A stretch of DNA of 64,000 nucleotides from DB1 sp049323655 (GTDB taxonomy: Bacteria > Desulfobacterota > Desulfobulbia > Desulfobulbales > SURF-16), in the NCBI GenBank assembly GCA_049323655.1, contig JBMONO010000013.1, forward strand, positions 1 to 64,000. The letters are read 5' to 3'. The notes under the pieces were generated by a model. The model had not been told where the DNA came from, searched no databases, and saw only the letters and a list, made by a program, of their open reading frames with translations. Shown piece after piece: positions 32,949 through 41,109 of this stretch. Every line of letters starts with the position of its first letter. Positions within the stretch are counted from its first letter, which is position 1. Both the position numbers and the translations under genes were made by a program.

Positions 32949-33494
32949 TCAGTCGGATGTTACCACTACCTCGTCCTGTTCCCCGCTCTTTTCGTGAAGG
33001 ATGACATGGACATGATCGCTGTTGTTTTCCCGGACATCAAGCCCCCGGTAGTCGGGCTGGATGGGCAGCTCGCGGCCGCACTGGCGGTTGATCAGCACCG
33101 CCAGCTTGATGGCCCGCGGCCGGCCGAGATCCATGATGGCGTCGAGCGCGGCGCGGATGGTCCGCCCGGTGTAAAGGACATCGTCGACCAGGATCAGGGT
33201 GTACTCCTGTACGGAAAAAGCAATCTCCGTTTTCTTGACAATAGGATTCTGCGACACGAGACTCCAGTCATCCCGGTAGAGGGTAATATCAAGGGAACCG
33301 ACGGGCAACTCCACCCCCTCATGTTCCCGGATGATCTTCCGGAGCCGATCGGCGAGATAGACACCGCCGGTATGGATGCCGATCAGCGCCACCTTCCGGA
33401 TCCCGCGATTGTCCTCCATGATCTGCAAGGCCATGCGGGTCAGGGAACGCTCGATATCCTGGGCGTTCATGATCAGGATTCTTTTCTGTATCAC
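32949..33494 (-). CDS. pyrR: PyrR bifunctional regulator/uracil phosphoribosyltransferase
   Basis: Predicted 181 residues, the usual PyrR length. The PRPP-binding motif LVDDVLYTGRTIRAA is near residue 100; other family signs are GIHTGGVYLADRL and LPVGSLDITLYRDD. PyrR senses UMP and PRPP and in many bacteria binds pyr mRNA to control pyrimidine genes; it also has weak uracil phosphoribosyltransferase activity. The start ATG overlaps the purN stop by four bases. Pairing with purH and purN puts pyrimidine control in the same transcript as late purine synthesis. I saw no PyrR-binding attenuator in this window. Confidence 0.93.
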   Translation of the reverse strand: MIQKRILIMNAQDIERSLTRMALQIMEDNRGIRKVALIGIHTGGVYLADRLRKIIREHEGVELPVGSLDITLYRDDWSLVSQNPIVKKTEIAFSVQEYTLILVDDVLYTGRTIRAALDAIMDLGRPRAIKLAVLINRQCGRELPIQPDYRGLDVRENNSDHVHVILHEKSGEQDEVVVTSD

Positions 33495-34084
33495 CGCGCC
33501 TTCTCCCCGGTTTGCGGCTCCCGCCAGAAAGCAACGACTCCCCGTTCATGGACAAGGTTGATCGCCTCGGGAAAGGCCTCACATTCGACGGCAAAGACCT
33601 TGGCCGCGATCGCCTCCGGCGTGTCATCCTCGGAGAGCGCCACGCAGCGCTGGACGATGATCGGTCCCTCGTCATAGACCTCGTTGGCGAAATGGACCGT
33701 GCAGCCACTCACCTTCACCCCCCGTGCATGAACGGCGCGGTGCACCTTCATACCGTAAAAACCGGCCCCGCAGAAGGAGGGAATGAGCGAGGGGTGGATG
33801 TTGACGACATGACGCTTGAGATGGGCCGGCGGCTGGTAGAGCTTGAGATAACCGGCCAGCAAAATAAGTTCGACATCGTGGTCGGCCAGGATGCGGTTGA
33901 TGGCCTCGTTATCCGCGGCATGAAAGGCGGGATAACCGTATTTGCGCGCCTTTTCCAAGCCCAGGGCGTCCTTGACATTGGAGATGACGACGACAATGCG
34001 GCCCTGCATGGTGCCGTTGGCGATGCGCTGATGGAAATTATCCAGGGTGCGGCCGCTGCCGGACAGAAGCACTGCCATGTTCAT
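33491..34084 (-). CDS. purN: Phosphoribosylglycinamide formyltransferase PurN
   Basis: Predicted 197 residues. The catalytic triad of the folate-dependent GAR transformylase is present: Asn and His in NIHPSLIPSF and the later VHF, and Asp in DEGPIIVQ. The N-terminal nucleotide-binding loop is LLSGSGRTLDNF. It transfers formyl from 10-formyl-THF to GAR in de novo purine synthesis. The order purH-like, purN, pyrR is tight, with 12 bases upstream and a 4-base overlap downstream. A shorter loop around the folate site (FCGAGFYG) differs a little from typical FxGxxxxxxA forms but remains in the family. Confidence 0.93.
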   Translation of the reverse strand: MNMAVLLSGSGRTLDNFHQRIANGTMQGRIVVVISNVKDALGLEKARKYGYPAFHAADNEAINRILADHDVELILLAGYLKLYQPPAHLKRHVVNIHPSLIPSFCGAGFYGMKVHRAVHARGVKVSGCTVHFANEVYDEGPIIVQRCVALSEDDTPEAIAAKVFAVECEAFPEAINLVHERGVVAFWREPQTGEKAR

Positions 34085-34096
34085 GGATCTCTCTCC

Positions 34097-34717
34097 TCAG
34101 CCGAAGTATGGATCGGCGTCCACGTTCACCCTGTTGAGCCAGGCGGTGATCATGGTGTCGTACTGGCCGGTGAGGGCAAAAACCTTGCGGGCCAGGCGGA
34201 AACGGGTCTTCAGGGTGGTGTTGCCGTGCTCCTTCAGCTCGGCGAGAACGAGCGGATAATCGGCCGGATCGACGATCACGGTGACATCCTGAAAATTCTT
34301 GGCCGAGGAGCGCAACATGGTTGGGCCGCCGATGTCGATGTTCTCAATGGCATGGGCCAGAGTGCAGCCGGGGTCGGCAGTGGCCTTGTCAAAGGCATAG
34401 AGGTTGACGGCCACGATGTCGATGGCCTGCAGACCGTGCTCCTCCATCTGGCGCAGATGGTCGGGATTGTTCTTCTGAGCGAGGATACCGCCGTGCACCT
34501 TGGGGTGCAGGGTCTTGACCCGACCGTCCAGCATCTCCGGAAAACCGGTGAAGTCCGAGACATCCTTGACCGCAATACCGTGATCGCGCAGTTTTTTCGC
34601 CGTACCGCCGGTGGAAAGAATTTCGATGCCGAGTGCCGCCAGTTCCCGGGCAAAACCCTCGATGCCAGATTTATCCGTCAGGCTAATGAGCGCCCTTTCC
34701 GCTTTTTTCATGTCCAT
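34097..34717 (-). CDS. Stand-alone IMP cyclohydrolase (N-terminal domain of PurH)
   Basis: Predicted 206 residues, equal to the cyclohydrolase half of bifunctional PurH (~520 residues). It has ALISLTDKSGIEGFA, the MGS-like fold marks STGGTAKKL and RVKTLHPKVHGG, and IENIDIGGPTMLRSSAKN. The AICAR transformylase half is absent: the frame ends naturally 12 bases before purN. It should close FAICAR to IMP, the last purine step. The transformylase must be encoded elsewhere, either as a separate PurH C-domain or as a PurP/PurV-like enzyme. GGGGAG upstream of ATG 34717 supports the start. First gene of the operon. Confidence 0.9.
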   Translation of the reverse strand: MDMKKAERALISLTDKSGIEGFARELAALGIEILSTGGTAKKLRDHGIAVKDVSDFTGFPEMLDGRVKTLHPKVHGGILAQKNNPDHLRQMEEHGLQAIDIVAVNLYAFDKATADPGCTLAHAIENIDIGGPTMLRSSAKNFQDVTVIVDPADYPLVLAELKEHGNTTLKTRFRLARKVFALTGQYDTMITAWLNRVNVDADPYFG

Positions 34718-34736
34718 CTCCCCTCTGTTGAAGTAA

Positions 34737-34825
34737 AAAATGAAAAAGGCAGCGGCAGGAAAATGTCGCCACTTTGCCTCTCCGTGCCGGATGCCCCGCG
34801 TCTTTTCCCTTCGCCTTCCTGCCGC
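34737..34825 (-). terminator. Terminator-like structure after hslR
   Basis: GCGGCAGGAA (34752-34761) and TTCCTGCCGC (34816-34825) form a perfect 10-bp stem with a ~54-base loop. On the minus strand it is followed by a T-rich run (34751 to 34737). It lies 5 bases after the hslR stop codon. The large loop is unusual. Confidence 0.45.
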
Positions 34826-34829
34826 CCGT

Positions 34830-35222
34830 TTATCCCTTTCTAGTGAAACTGCGGATCAGGCGGCGATCCCGCTTGCCAGGCCGTTTCGGAGGCGGCAGAT
34901 CGCCCGCCAGCCGCTGCAGGCGGCGTTCCTCGCTGCACTGCAACCGGGCGGCAATGCTCGCCTCGGTCTCCTCATAGAGGGTTCGAGCCACGGTGGCCGG
35001 GCCGCGCCGCTCGGATAATGCCCGCACGACAACGACAAACTCGGTTTCGTCCCGGACAATCCGCAGCTCATCACCGACGCCGATACCGCGCGCCGCCTTG
35101 ACCCGGCTACCGTTGACATGGACATGACCGCCGCTCACCGCTTGGGCCGCCATAGAGCGGGTCTTGTAAAAACGGGCGGCCCACAGCCACTTGTCTATCC
35201 GAATTTTTTCCTCAGTCTCCAT
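34830..35222 (-). CDS. hslR: S4-domain RNA-binding protein, Hsp15 family
   Basis: Predicted 130 residues. The S4 domain is N-terminal (IRIDKWLWAARFYKTRSMAAQAV, then GGHVHVNGSRVKAAR), followed by a basic, Arg-rich tail (PPPKRPGKRDRRLIRSFTRK). This matches the Hsp15/HslR layout and length. In E. coli Hsp15 binds 50S subunits carrying stalled nascent chains after heat stress and helps free them. It is divergent from folE2 and separate from the purH operon by a terminator-like structure. Confidence 0.88.
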   Translation of the reverse strand: METEEKIRIDKWLWAARFYKTRSMAAQAVSGGHVHVNGSRVKAARGIGVGDELRIVRDETEFVVVVRALSERRGPATVARTLYEETEASIAARLQCSEERRLQRLAGDLPPPKRPGKRDRRLIRSFTRKG

Positions 35223-35372
35223 CCAGATCCCGTTGTCGATGATGGGTGAAAACTACCATATTTTCCTGCAGGCCGCAAAGAAGTTCGTCATGCGTGTTCA
35301 GAGCCGACCGGCAGCCGGGAAAGAAACCTGTTGGCGACTGCAACAAAAAAAGGTAAAAACCGACACATCATT

Positions 35373-36113
35373 ATGAAACTAAAAACCGTTGGCATCAAAA
35401 ATATACGTTATCCGGTCAAAATCCGGGAAAAATCCGGCAGCCTGCAGGCAACGGTGGCCAGCATCACCCTGCAGGCCAGCATGCCGCGCCGCTACCGGGA
35501 GACCTGTGTCGCTACCTTTCTCGATGTGCTGCGCAACTACCAGGAGGACATGAGTGTCGCCATCTTCCCGAAGCTGCTGGCCGAAACCCGCGACCGGCTG
35601 CAGGCCGACGCCGCCCACCTGGAGATGACCTTTCCGTATTTTCTTGAAAAAAAGGCGCCGGTCACCGGCACCCCGGGTCTGATGGAATACACCTGCCGCT
35701 TCACCGGCGGCATCGGGGCTGACGAGGGGTTCGTCCTCTCCGTCTGGGTTCCGAGTACCACCCTTTGCCCCTGCTCCAAGGAGATCAGCGAATATGGAGC
35801 CCACAACCAGCGGGCGGAAATCAACCTCAACGTCATCTGCAAAGGCTTTATCTGGATGGAGGACCTGATCAGCCTGGTGGAATCGGGGGCCTCCTGCGAA
35901 GTTTACTCCATCCTCAAACGACCGGACGAAAAATTCGTCACCGAGCAGGCCTACCAGAACCCGATGTTCGTCGAGGACGTGGCGCGCAAGGTGGCGGAGA
36001 TGGCCCGGGCCCACCCGGCCATCACCTGGTTTTCGGTGGGGGTGGAAAGCTTTGAGTCGATCCACAAGCACAGCGCCTATGCCTATGTTGACAGCAGCGG
36101 TATCGAGGCATAA
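35373..36113 (+). CDS. folE2: GTP cyclohydrolase FolE2 (type IB)
   Basis: Predicted 246 residues from ATG 35373; a TTG at 35331 in frame would add a tail that does not fit the family. The FolE2 signature TLCPCSKEISEYGAHNQR is at residues ~128-145, supplying the metal-binding Cys, and a conserved HxH-like end IHKHSAYAY follows. It converts GTP to 7,8-dihydroneopterin triphosphate for folate and/or queuosine-type pathways. FolE2 can use metals other than zinc and often replaces FolE under zinc limitation. It is convergent with nadD, 25 bases apart. Confidence 0.93.
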   Translation: MKLKTVGIKNIRYPVKIREKSGSLQATVASITLQASMPRRYRETCVATFLDVLRNYQEDMSVAIFPKLLAETRDRLQADAAHLEMTFPYFLEKKAPVTGTPGLMEYTCRFTGGIGADEGFVLSVWVPSTTLCPCSKEISEYGAHNQRAEINLNVICKGFIWMEDLISLVESGASCEVYSILKRPDEKFVTEQAYQNPMFVEDVARKVAEMARAHPAITWFSVGVESFESIHKHSAYAYVDSSGIEA

Positions 36114-36120
36114 CGTCGTC

Positions 36121-36134
36121 GCCGGATATCCGGC
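36121..36134. other. Perfect 14-base palindrome between convergent genes
   Basis: GCCGGATATCCGGC sits centrally in the 25-base gap between the stop codons of folE2 and nadD. It could be the stem of a short bidirectional terminator, although no T-run follows on either strand. Confidence 0.4.
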
Positions 36135-36138
36135 TGTC

Positions 36139-36789
36139 TCACCCCTCAATCCGGTAAAGCCCCTGTTCGTGCAGATACCGAACCACCAGTGGCGGGATAA
36201 GATGATCCACCGGACCGCCCTGGCGTAAAGTCTCCCGCACCAGCGACGAGGAGACCTGCATCGGCGCCATGGCAAGGGAGATGATCTGTTTGCCTTCCGG
36301 TCCGGACCAGGACCCATCCGGTCGCCTGACATAGTCGGCAAAATTCTCGACCACGATCTCCTCCAGCGGGCGCCTGTCATGGGAGGGCCGATCAATGACG
36401 ACAAAGGAACATTCGGCCAGCAGTTTGCGGTAACACTTCCAGCTGCCGATTTCGGCAAAGGCATCGAGACCGATGACAAAGAAGAGATCAGCGTTCTCCC
36501 CGAACTCGGTACGGAAGGCGGCAAGGGTATCAATGGTATAGGAGGGTCCGGATCGTTCCCCCTCCATCGCCGACACCCGATAGCGGGATTCGCCCTGAAG
36601 GGCAAGCCGCAGCATGGCCAGGCGCTGGGCAAAGGGGGTGACGACCAGATCGCTTTTGTGGGGGGGCGCGGCGGCGGGAATGAAGTAGAGGAGGGCAGGG
36701 CCGAGCTGATCGAGCACCGCCCGCGCCACCGCCAGATGGCCGTTGTGAACCGGGTCAAAGGTGCCGCCGAACAGGCCGATCGTTTTCAT
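36139..36789 (-). CDS. nadD: Nicotinate-nucleotide adenylyltransferase NadD
   Basis: Predicted 216 residues. The nucleotidyltransferase motif GLFGGTFDPVHNGHL is at the N-terminus, with PAAAPPHK, the DLFFVIGLDAF segment and a C-terminal ISLAMAPMQVSSSLVRE matching the usual ISSTxIR. It makes NaAD from NaMN and ATP in NAD synthesis. The gene follows proA in the same direction, as in operons of related bacteria, but here a 430-base block of mobile elements separates them, beginning 14 bases before the start codon. Transcription may thus depend on that block. Confidence 0.93.
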   Translation of the reverse strand: MKTIGLFGGTFDPVHNGHLAVARAVLDQLGPALLYFIPAAAPPHKSDLVVTPFAQRLAMLRLALQGESRYRVSAMEGERSGPSYTIDTLAAFRTEFGENADLFFVIGLDAFAEIGSWKCYRKLLAECSFVVIDRPSHDRRPLEEIVVENFADYVRRPDGSWSGPEGKQIISLAMAPMQVSSSLVRETLRQGGPVDHLIPPLVVRYLHEQGLYRIEG

Positions 36790-36796
36790 GGCAGAG

Positions 36797-36941
36797 AATT
36801 GTGATGGTCTCGTAAAAAGTGAAAATTAACCACAGAGACCACAGAGCGCACAGAGATAACTAATTGTAATTAAAGATGTTTTCTCTGCGTTCTCAGCGCG
36901 CTCTGTGGTGAAAAAAGACTTTTTACGGGTTTGTCAATTGT
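36797..36941 (-). mobile_element. MITE-like 133-bp element, copy C, with 6-bp target duplication
   Basis: The element spans 36803-36935, inverted relative to copies A and B, with AATTGT at 36797-36802 and 36936-36941. It begins GATGGTCTCGTAAAAAG and ends CTTTTTACGGGTTTGTC. Its arm reads ACCACAGAG, ACCACAGAG, CGCACAGAG in 9-base steps. It lies directly upstream of nadD. Confidence 0.88.
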
Positions 36942-37048
36942 GATGGTTCCGTAAAAACCCGCAAACCAAGGCAGGCGGGAAAGTGAAAACAACGAGTTAC
37001 AAAACATGGCCCGTCGGAATCGTCGCTTTTTACGATTCCATCAATTGT
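36936..37048 (+). mobile_element. ~100-bp relative, copy 2, stacked on copy C
   Basis: The element spans 36942-37042, beginning GATGGTTCCGTAAAAAC and ending CTTTTTACGATTCCATC. The AATTGT sequence that follows copy C is repeated again at 37043-37048, so three AATTGT sequences bracket two neighbouring elements. This means one element inserted next to the other at the same target. Confidence 0.85.
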
Positions 37049-37080
37049 GCATCGGAAGAAAAATGATGATACCGGAACAG

Positions 37081-37190
37081 GTCTTTTTCACCACCGAAAG
37101 CACAGAGAACACGAAGAAAAGAGTGAAAACGGCCGGTTATCTCAGGAGGCCCTGTGGGCTCCGTGGTTGCTGCGCAGTTATTTACGGATC
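37081..37190 (+). repeat. Degenerate copy of the 133-bp element
   Basis: Left part GTCTTTTTCACCACCG and AAGCACAGAG match the left arm of copies A and B; right part GGGCTCCGTGGTTG matches the right arm. The centre is diverged and no target duplication was seen. It completes the repeat-filled gap between proA and nadD. Confidence 0.55.
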
Positions 37191-37220
37191 CGGTGCGGGA
37201 AACCATGCCCGCCGAGCCCC

Positions 37221-38480
37221 TTAGACCCGCACCTGGCCATCGCCGTAAACGATAAACTTGCGGGTGGTCAGCTCTTTCAGTCCCATCGGGCCATAGGCGT
37301 GCAGCTTGGTGGTGCTGATGCCGATCTCGGCGCCGAGCCCGAACTGGCCGCCGTCACTGAAGCGGGTCGAGGCATTGATCATCACTGCCGAGGCATCCAC
37401 CTCGCGGAGAAAGCGCTGGCCATTGGCATAGCTGTTGGTGACAATGGCCTCGGTGTGCTGGGAGCCGTAACGGACGATATGGGCCATCGCCGCATCCAGA
37501 TCAGCCACCACCTTCACCGCCAGGATCAGGTCGAGAAACTCCCGACCCCAGTCGTCCGGGCCGGCGGGCCGGGCAGCGGGCACCAAGGCGCAGGTGCGCG
37601 GGCAACCCCTGATCTCCACCCCGGCGCCAGCAAGCTCGGAACAGATCACGGGCAGAAAAGCGGGGGCGATCGCCTCATGGACCAGCAGAGTCTCCAGGGC
37701 GTTACAGACCCCGGGCCGCTGCACCTTGCCGTTCATGACGATGTTAATTGCCATCTGTGGATCAGCGCTGTCGTCGACAAAGACGTGACACACTCCCTTG
37801 TAGTGTTTGAGCACCGGGATACGGGAGTTTTCCGCAACAAAACGGATCAGCCCCTCGCCGCCCCGGGGAATGATGAGATCGATCTGCTCCTCCAGAGAGA
37901 GCATGTGGGTCACCGCTTGCCGGTCGGTCATCGGAATGACCTGCACCGCAGCGGCATCAATGTTCTCCGCTGCCAGGCATTCCTGCAGGACCGCAGCCAA
38001 GGCGAGATTTGAATGGATGGCCTCGGAACCGCCCCGCAGCAGCACACTGTTGCCGGCCTTGAGACAAAGCGCCGCCGCATCCACCGTGACATTGGGCCGC
38101 GACTCGTAGATCATGCCGATGACGCCGAGTGGGACGCGCATGCGGCCGACCATGATGCCGTTGGGCCGTTTCACCATCTCCGTCACCTCACCCACCGGGT
38201 CGGGCAGGGCGGCGACCTCGCGCAACCCCTGGATCATGGCGGCCATGGTCTTGTCCGACAGCTGCAGGCGATCGAGCATGGCGGCGGACAACCCCTTTTC
38301 CCGGCCGGCGACGAGGTCCTTGTCATTTTCCCGGCCCAGATAATCGCGCCGCTCCTCAAGGGCCGCGGCCATGCGCAGCAGCGCCCGATTCTTGCTCTCC
38401 GTTGACAGTCTCGCCATGCCGCGGCTCGCTTCCCGCGCCCGGATGGCCATTTCCTGGATTGTCTGTTCAATGGTGCCCAT
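37221..38480 (-). CDS. proA: Gamma-glutamyl phosphate reductase ProA
   Basis: Predicted 419 residues from ATG 38480, which has GGAG six bases upstream; a GTG five codons earlier is less likely. It has the aldehyde dehydrogenase fold with the catalytic Cys in KVQRPGVCNALETLLVH, cofactor-site region VPLGVIGMIYESRPNVT and the C-terminal GPMGLKELTTRKF typical of ProA. It reduces gamma-glutamyl phosphate to glutamate semialdehyde with NADPH in proline synthesis. It follows proB after 23 bases, so the channelled first two steps are coexpressed. Confidence 0.95.
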   Translation of the reverse strand: MGTIEQTIQEMAIRAREASRGMARLSTESKNRALLRMAAALEERRDYLGRENDKDLVAGREKGLSAAMLDRLQLSDKTMAAMIQGLREVAALPDPVGEVTEMVKRPNGIMVGRMRVPLGVIGMIYESRPNVTVDAAALCLKAGNSVLLRGGSEAIHSNLALAAVLQECLAAENIDAAAVQVIPMTDRQAVTHMLSLEEQIDLIIPRGGEGLIRFVAENSRIPVLKHYKGVCHVFVDDSADPQMAINIVMNGKVQRPGVCNALETLLVHEAIAPAFLPVICSELAGAGVEIRGCPRTCALVPAARPAGPDDWGREFLDLILAVKVVADLDAAMAHIVRYGSQHTEAIVTNSYANGQRFLREVDASAVMINASTRFSDGGQFGLGAEIGISTTKLHAYGPMGLKELTTRKFIVYGDGQVRV

Positions 38481-38503
38481 ATCCGCTCCATCCACCCATG
38501 CGT

Positions 38504-39700
38504 TCAGGCATGGGTCGTCGTCTTTTTCTGCTCGCCACGACCGGCGAGCAGAACCAGATTATCCCGGTGAATCACCTCGTCGCTATCCTTGAAACCGAGC
38601 AGTTCCTCGATCTTCGAGGTGTGACAGCCGTGGATCTTGTCGATATCCGTTGCATTGTAATTGACGAGACCGGCGGCAATCGCCTCGCCCTCCGGGCTGA
38701 GACAGTGAACCGGGTCGCCGACGCCGAATTTGCCATGCACCTCGCGGATGCCGGAGGGCAGCAGGCTCTTGCCCTGTTCGGCCAGGGCCCGGCAGGCGCC
38801 GGGATCAAGGACGAGATAGCCTTTGGGGCGCAGGGTGAAGGCGATCCAGTGTTTGCGACTCGCCATCTTTTTTTCCTTGGGGAGAAAGAAGGTGCCGACC
38901 GGTTCGCCGGCAAAAAGGCGACGCAGCACCCCGGGTTCGCGGCCCGGGCCGATAAAGGAGCAGCCACCCTTGGCCGCCACCATTTTCGCAGCGAGAATCT
39001 TACTGCGCATGCCGCCGGTGCCGAGGCTCGATCCGCAGATGTTACCGGCCATGTTCTCCACCTCCTCGTTGACCTCGGCAACCGTATGAACCCGGCGGGC
39101 CTGAGGATTGGTGCAGGGATTACCGGTATAGAGGCCGTCCACGTCGGTGAGACAGAGAAAAACATCGGCGTCGATGAGGTTGGCGACCATGGCGCCCAGG
39201 GTGTCGTTGTCGCCGAACCGCAGCTCCCGCACCGACACGGTGTCATTTTCGTTGATAATGGGCAGGATCCCCCATTCAAGCAGGGTGAACATGGTGTTGC
39301 GAACATTGAGATAGCGATCACGGTGGGCAAAGTCGTCGTGGGTCAGCAGCACCTGGGCGACCTTCTGTTCGCGGTGCGCAAAGAGCATATCATAAGCATG
39401 CATCAGGCCCGCCTGGCCGACCGCGGCTGCCGCCTGTTTTTCCCGCATGCGGAGGGCACGGCTGCCGAGACCGAGCTTCTTGCGGCCCGAAGCCACCGCC
39501 CCGGAGCTGACCAAGATAACCTCCCTGCCGCTTTCCCGGAGAAAGGTCAGCTCCTCGGCGAGATTCTCCAGCACCGTCTGGTTGAGACCGTCGACGGTGG
39601 TCAGCACGGCGCTGCCCACCTTGACCACCACCCGACGCGCCGCGCCGAGCAGGGTTTCCCGTAATTCATCACCCTTTTCAGGGGCCACCTGAAATGTCAT
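38504..39700 (-). CDS. proB: Glutamate 5-kinase ProB with PUA domain
   Basis: Predicted 398 residues. The amino-acid kinase domain (~20-275) has VVVKVGSAVLTT, SSGAVASGRKKLG, NENDTVS and the LTDVDGLYTGNP loop. The C-terminal PUA domain is ~295-375. It phosphorylates glutamate, the first and usually proline-inhibited step of proline synthesis. Its ATG overlaps the obgE stop by four bases, so translation is coupled to the ribosome-assembly GTPase. Confidence 0.95.
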   Translation of the reverse strand: MTFQVAPEKGDELRETLLGAARRVVVKVGSAVLTTVDGLNQTVLENLAEELTFLRESGREVILVSSGAVASGRKKLGLGSRALRMREKQAAAAVGQAGLMHAYDMLFAHREQKVAQVLLTHDDFAHRDRYLNVRNTMFTLLEWGILPIINENDTVSVRELRFGDNDTLGAMVANLIDADVFLCLTDVDGLYTGNPCTNPQARRVHTVAEVNEEVENMAGNICGSSLGTGGMRSKILAAKMVAAKGGCSFIGPGREPGVLRRLFAGEPVGTFFLPKEKKMASRKHWIAFTLRPKGYLVLDPGACRALAEQGKSLLPSGIREVHGKFGVGDPVHCLSPEGEAIAAGLVNYNATDIDKIHGCHTSKIEELLGFKDSDEVIHRDNLVLLAGRGEQKKTTTHA

Positions 39701-40725
39701 AGAATTTCTTCCACCTCGTCTGCCGCCCTGGTCTCCTCCATCAGGGCGGCGATCCGCTCCCGCAGCTCGTCCAACCCGCGACCGGTCAGAGCGGAAACGG
39801 GCAGGATCGTGATGTTCTGCTGCTGAAACCGGTCACAGAGTTCTGACAATTGCGCCGGATCCTCGAGCAGGTCGATCTTGTTCAGCAAAACAAGACGATA
39901 CCGCCCAAGCAGTTCTTTGTTGTAACGCTCCAGTTCCTGTTCCAGGGTATGATATTGGTGCAGGGGATCGCCTTCCTGGCCGGAGGCGTCGATGACATGC
40001 AGCAGAATGCGGGTCCGCTCGATATGACGGAGAAACTTGTGTCCCAGTCCGGCACCGTGATGGGCCCCCTCGATCAGCCCGGGGATATCGGCGATGATGC
40101 ACTGCCGACCGAAGTCGAGATGAAGAACACCGAGCTGGGGATCAATGGTGGTGAAGGGATAGGGAGCCACCTTGGGATTGGCGGCCGACAACCGGGAGAG
40201 CAGGGTGGACTTGCCGGCATTGGGTAGACCGATCAGGCCGACATCAGCCAGCAATTTAAGCTCGATAACGAGCCAGCGCTCCTCGCCGGGCTGGCCCTTG
40301 CCGGCCTTGCGCGGCGCACGATTGGTGGCGGTGGCGTAATGGACATTGCCGCCGCCGCCCCTGCCGCCGTGTGCCACGACGATCCGTTCACCGCTGCGGA
40401 TAAAATCGGCGATCAGCTCTCCGCTCTCCGCATCCCGGATTACCGACCCCACCGGCACCTGGACGATGCAGTCATCACCCTTGCGGCCATGCATCTTCTT
40501 GCCCTGACCACCGGTGCCGTTTTTTGCGAGAAAATGGGAACGATAGCGAAAATCAATCAGTGAACTCAGCCGATCCGACGCCTCCATGATGACCGAGCCG
40601 CCGCGCCCGCCGTCACCGCCGTCCGGGCCACCCCTGGGCACGAATTTTTCCCGGCGGAAACTGATGCAGCCGTTCCCTCCGTCACCGGCCTTGACAAAAA
40701 ATCTGGCTTCATCAACGAATGCCAT
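39697..40725 (-). CDS. obgE: Obg-family GTPase ObgE
   Basis: Predicted 342 residues. The glycine-rich Obg fold (1-~158; GGDGGRGGSVI, then GHGGRGGGGNVHYA type phrases) precedes the G domain with G1 GLPNAGKSTLL, the switch-region TTIDPQLG, G3 DIPGLIEGAH and G4 NKID. It lacks the extra C-terminal OCT domain of some Gram-positive Obg proteins. It binds the 50S subunit and couples ribosome maturation to GTP and ppGpp levels. Operon position after rpmA is conserved widely. Confidence 0.96.
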   Translation of the reverse strand: MAFVDEARFFVKAGDGGNGCISFRREKFVPRGGPDGGDGGRGGSVIMEASDRLSSLIDFRYRSHFLAKNGTGGQGKKMHGRKGDDCIVQVPVGSVIRDAESGELIADFIRSGERIVVAHGGRGGGGNVHYATATNRAPRKAGKGQPGEERWLVIELKLLADVGLIGLPNAGKSTLLSRLSAANPKVAPYPFTTIDPQLGVLHLDFGRQCIIADIPGLIEGAHHGAGLGHKFLRHIERTRILLHVIDASGQEGDPLHQYHTLEQELERYNKELLGRYRLVLLNKIDLLEDPAQLSELCDRFQQQNITILPVSALTGRGLDELRERIAALMEETRAADEVEEIL

Positions 40726-40764
40726 GCAGACGCCACCCTGACGGAGAAGAACATCAAAAAAACC

Positions 40765-41028
40765 TTAGACCGCAGCAACGGGATAAACACTCACCCGCTT
40801 GCGATCTCGACCGAAATCCTCATAGGTGACGACGCCGTCGACTTTGGCATAGAGCGTATAATCACGCCCAAGTCCCACATTGGCACCGGGATGGATTTTG
40901 GTACCGAGCTGACGAACGAGAATATTGCCGGCCCGCACCTCCTGACCGCCAAACCGCTTTACCCCGCGACGCTGGGCATTACTGTCCCTGCCGTTTTTTG
41001 AACTGCCACCTGCTTTCTTATGAGCCAC
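40765..41028 (-). CDS. rpmA: Ribosomal protein bL27
   Basis: Predicted 87 residues starting MAHKKAGGSSKNGRDS, with GVKRFGGQEVRAGNILVRQLG in two adjoining parts and GRDYTLYA later, all diagnostic of bL27. The flexible N-terminal tail reaches the peptidyl-transferase centre. No N-terminal extension needing cleavage is present, unlike in Firmicutes. It lies between rplU and obgE. Confidence 0.97.
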   Translation of the reverse strand: MAHKKAGGSSKNGRDSNAQRRGVKRFGGQEVRAGNILVRQLGTKIHPGANVGLGRDYTLYAKVDGVVTYEDFGRDRKRVSVYPVAAV

Positions 41029-41109
41029 AATGCGACCTCATGACATGAAACGAGGGGGGCCGTGCGCGGAAACGTTCCTGCCCGCAGCCACCCTGATTTT
41101 AATGTGATA

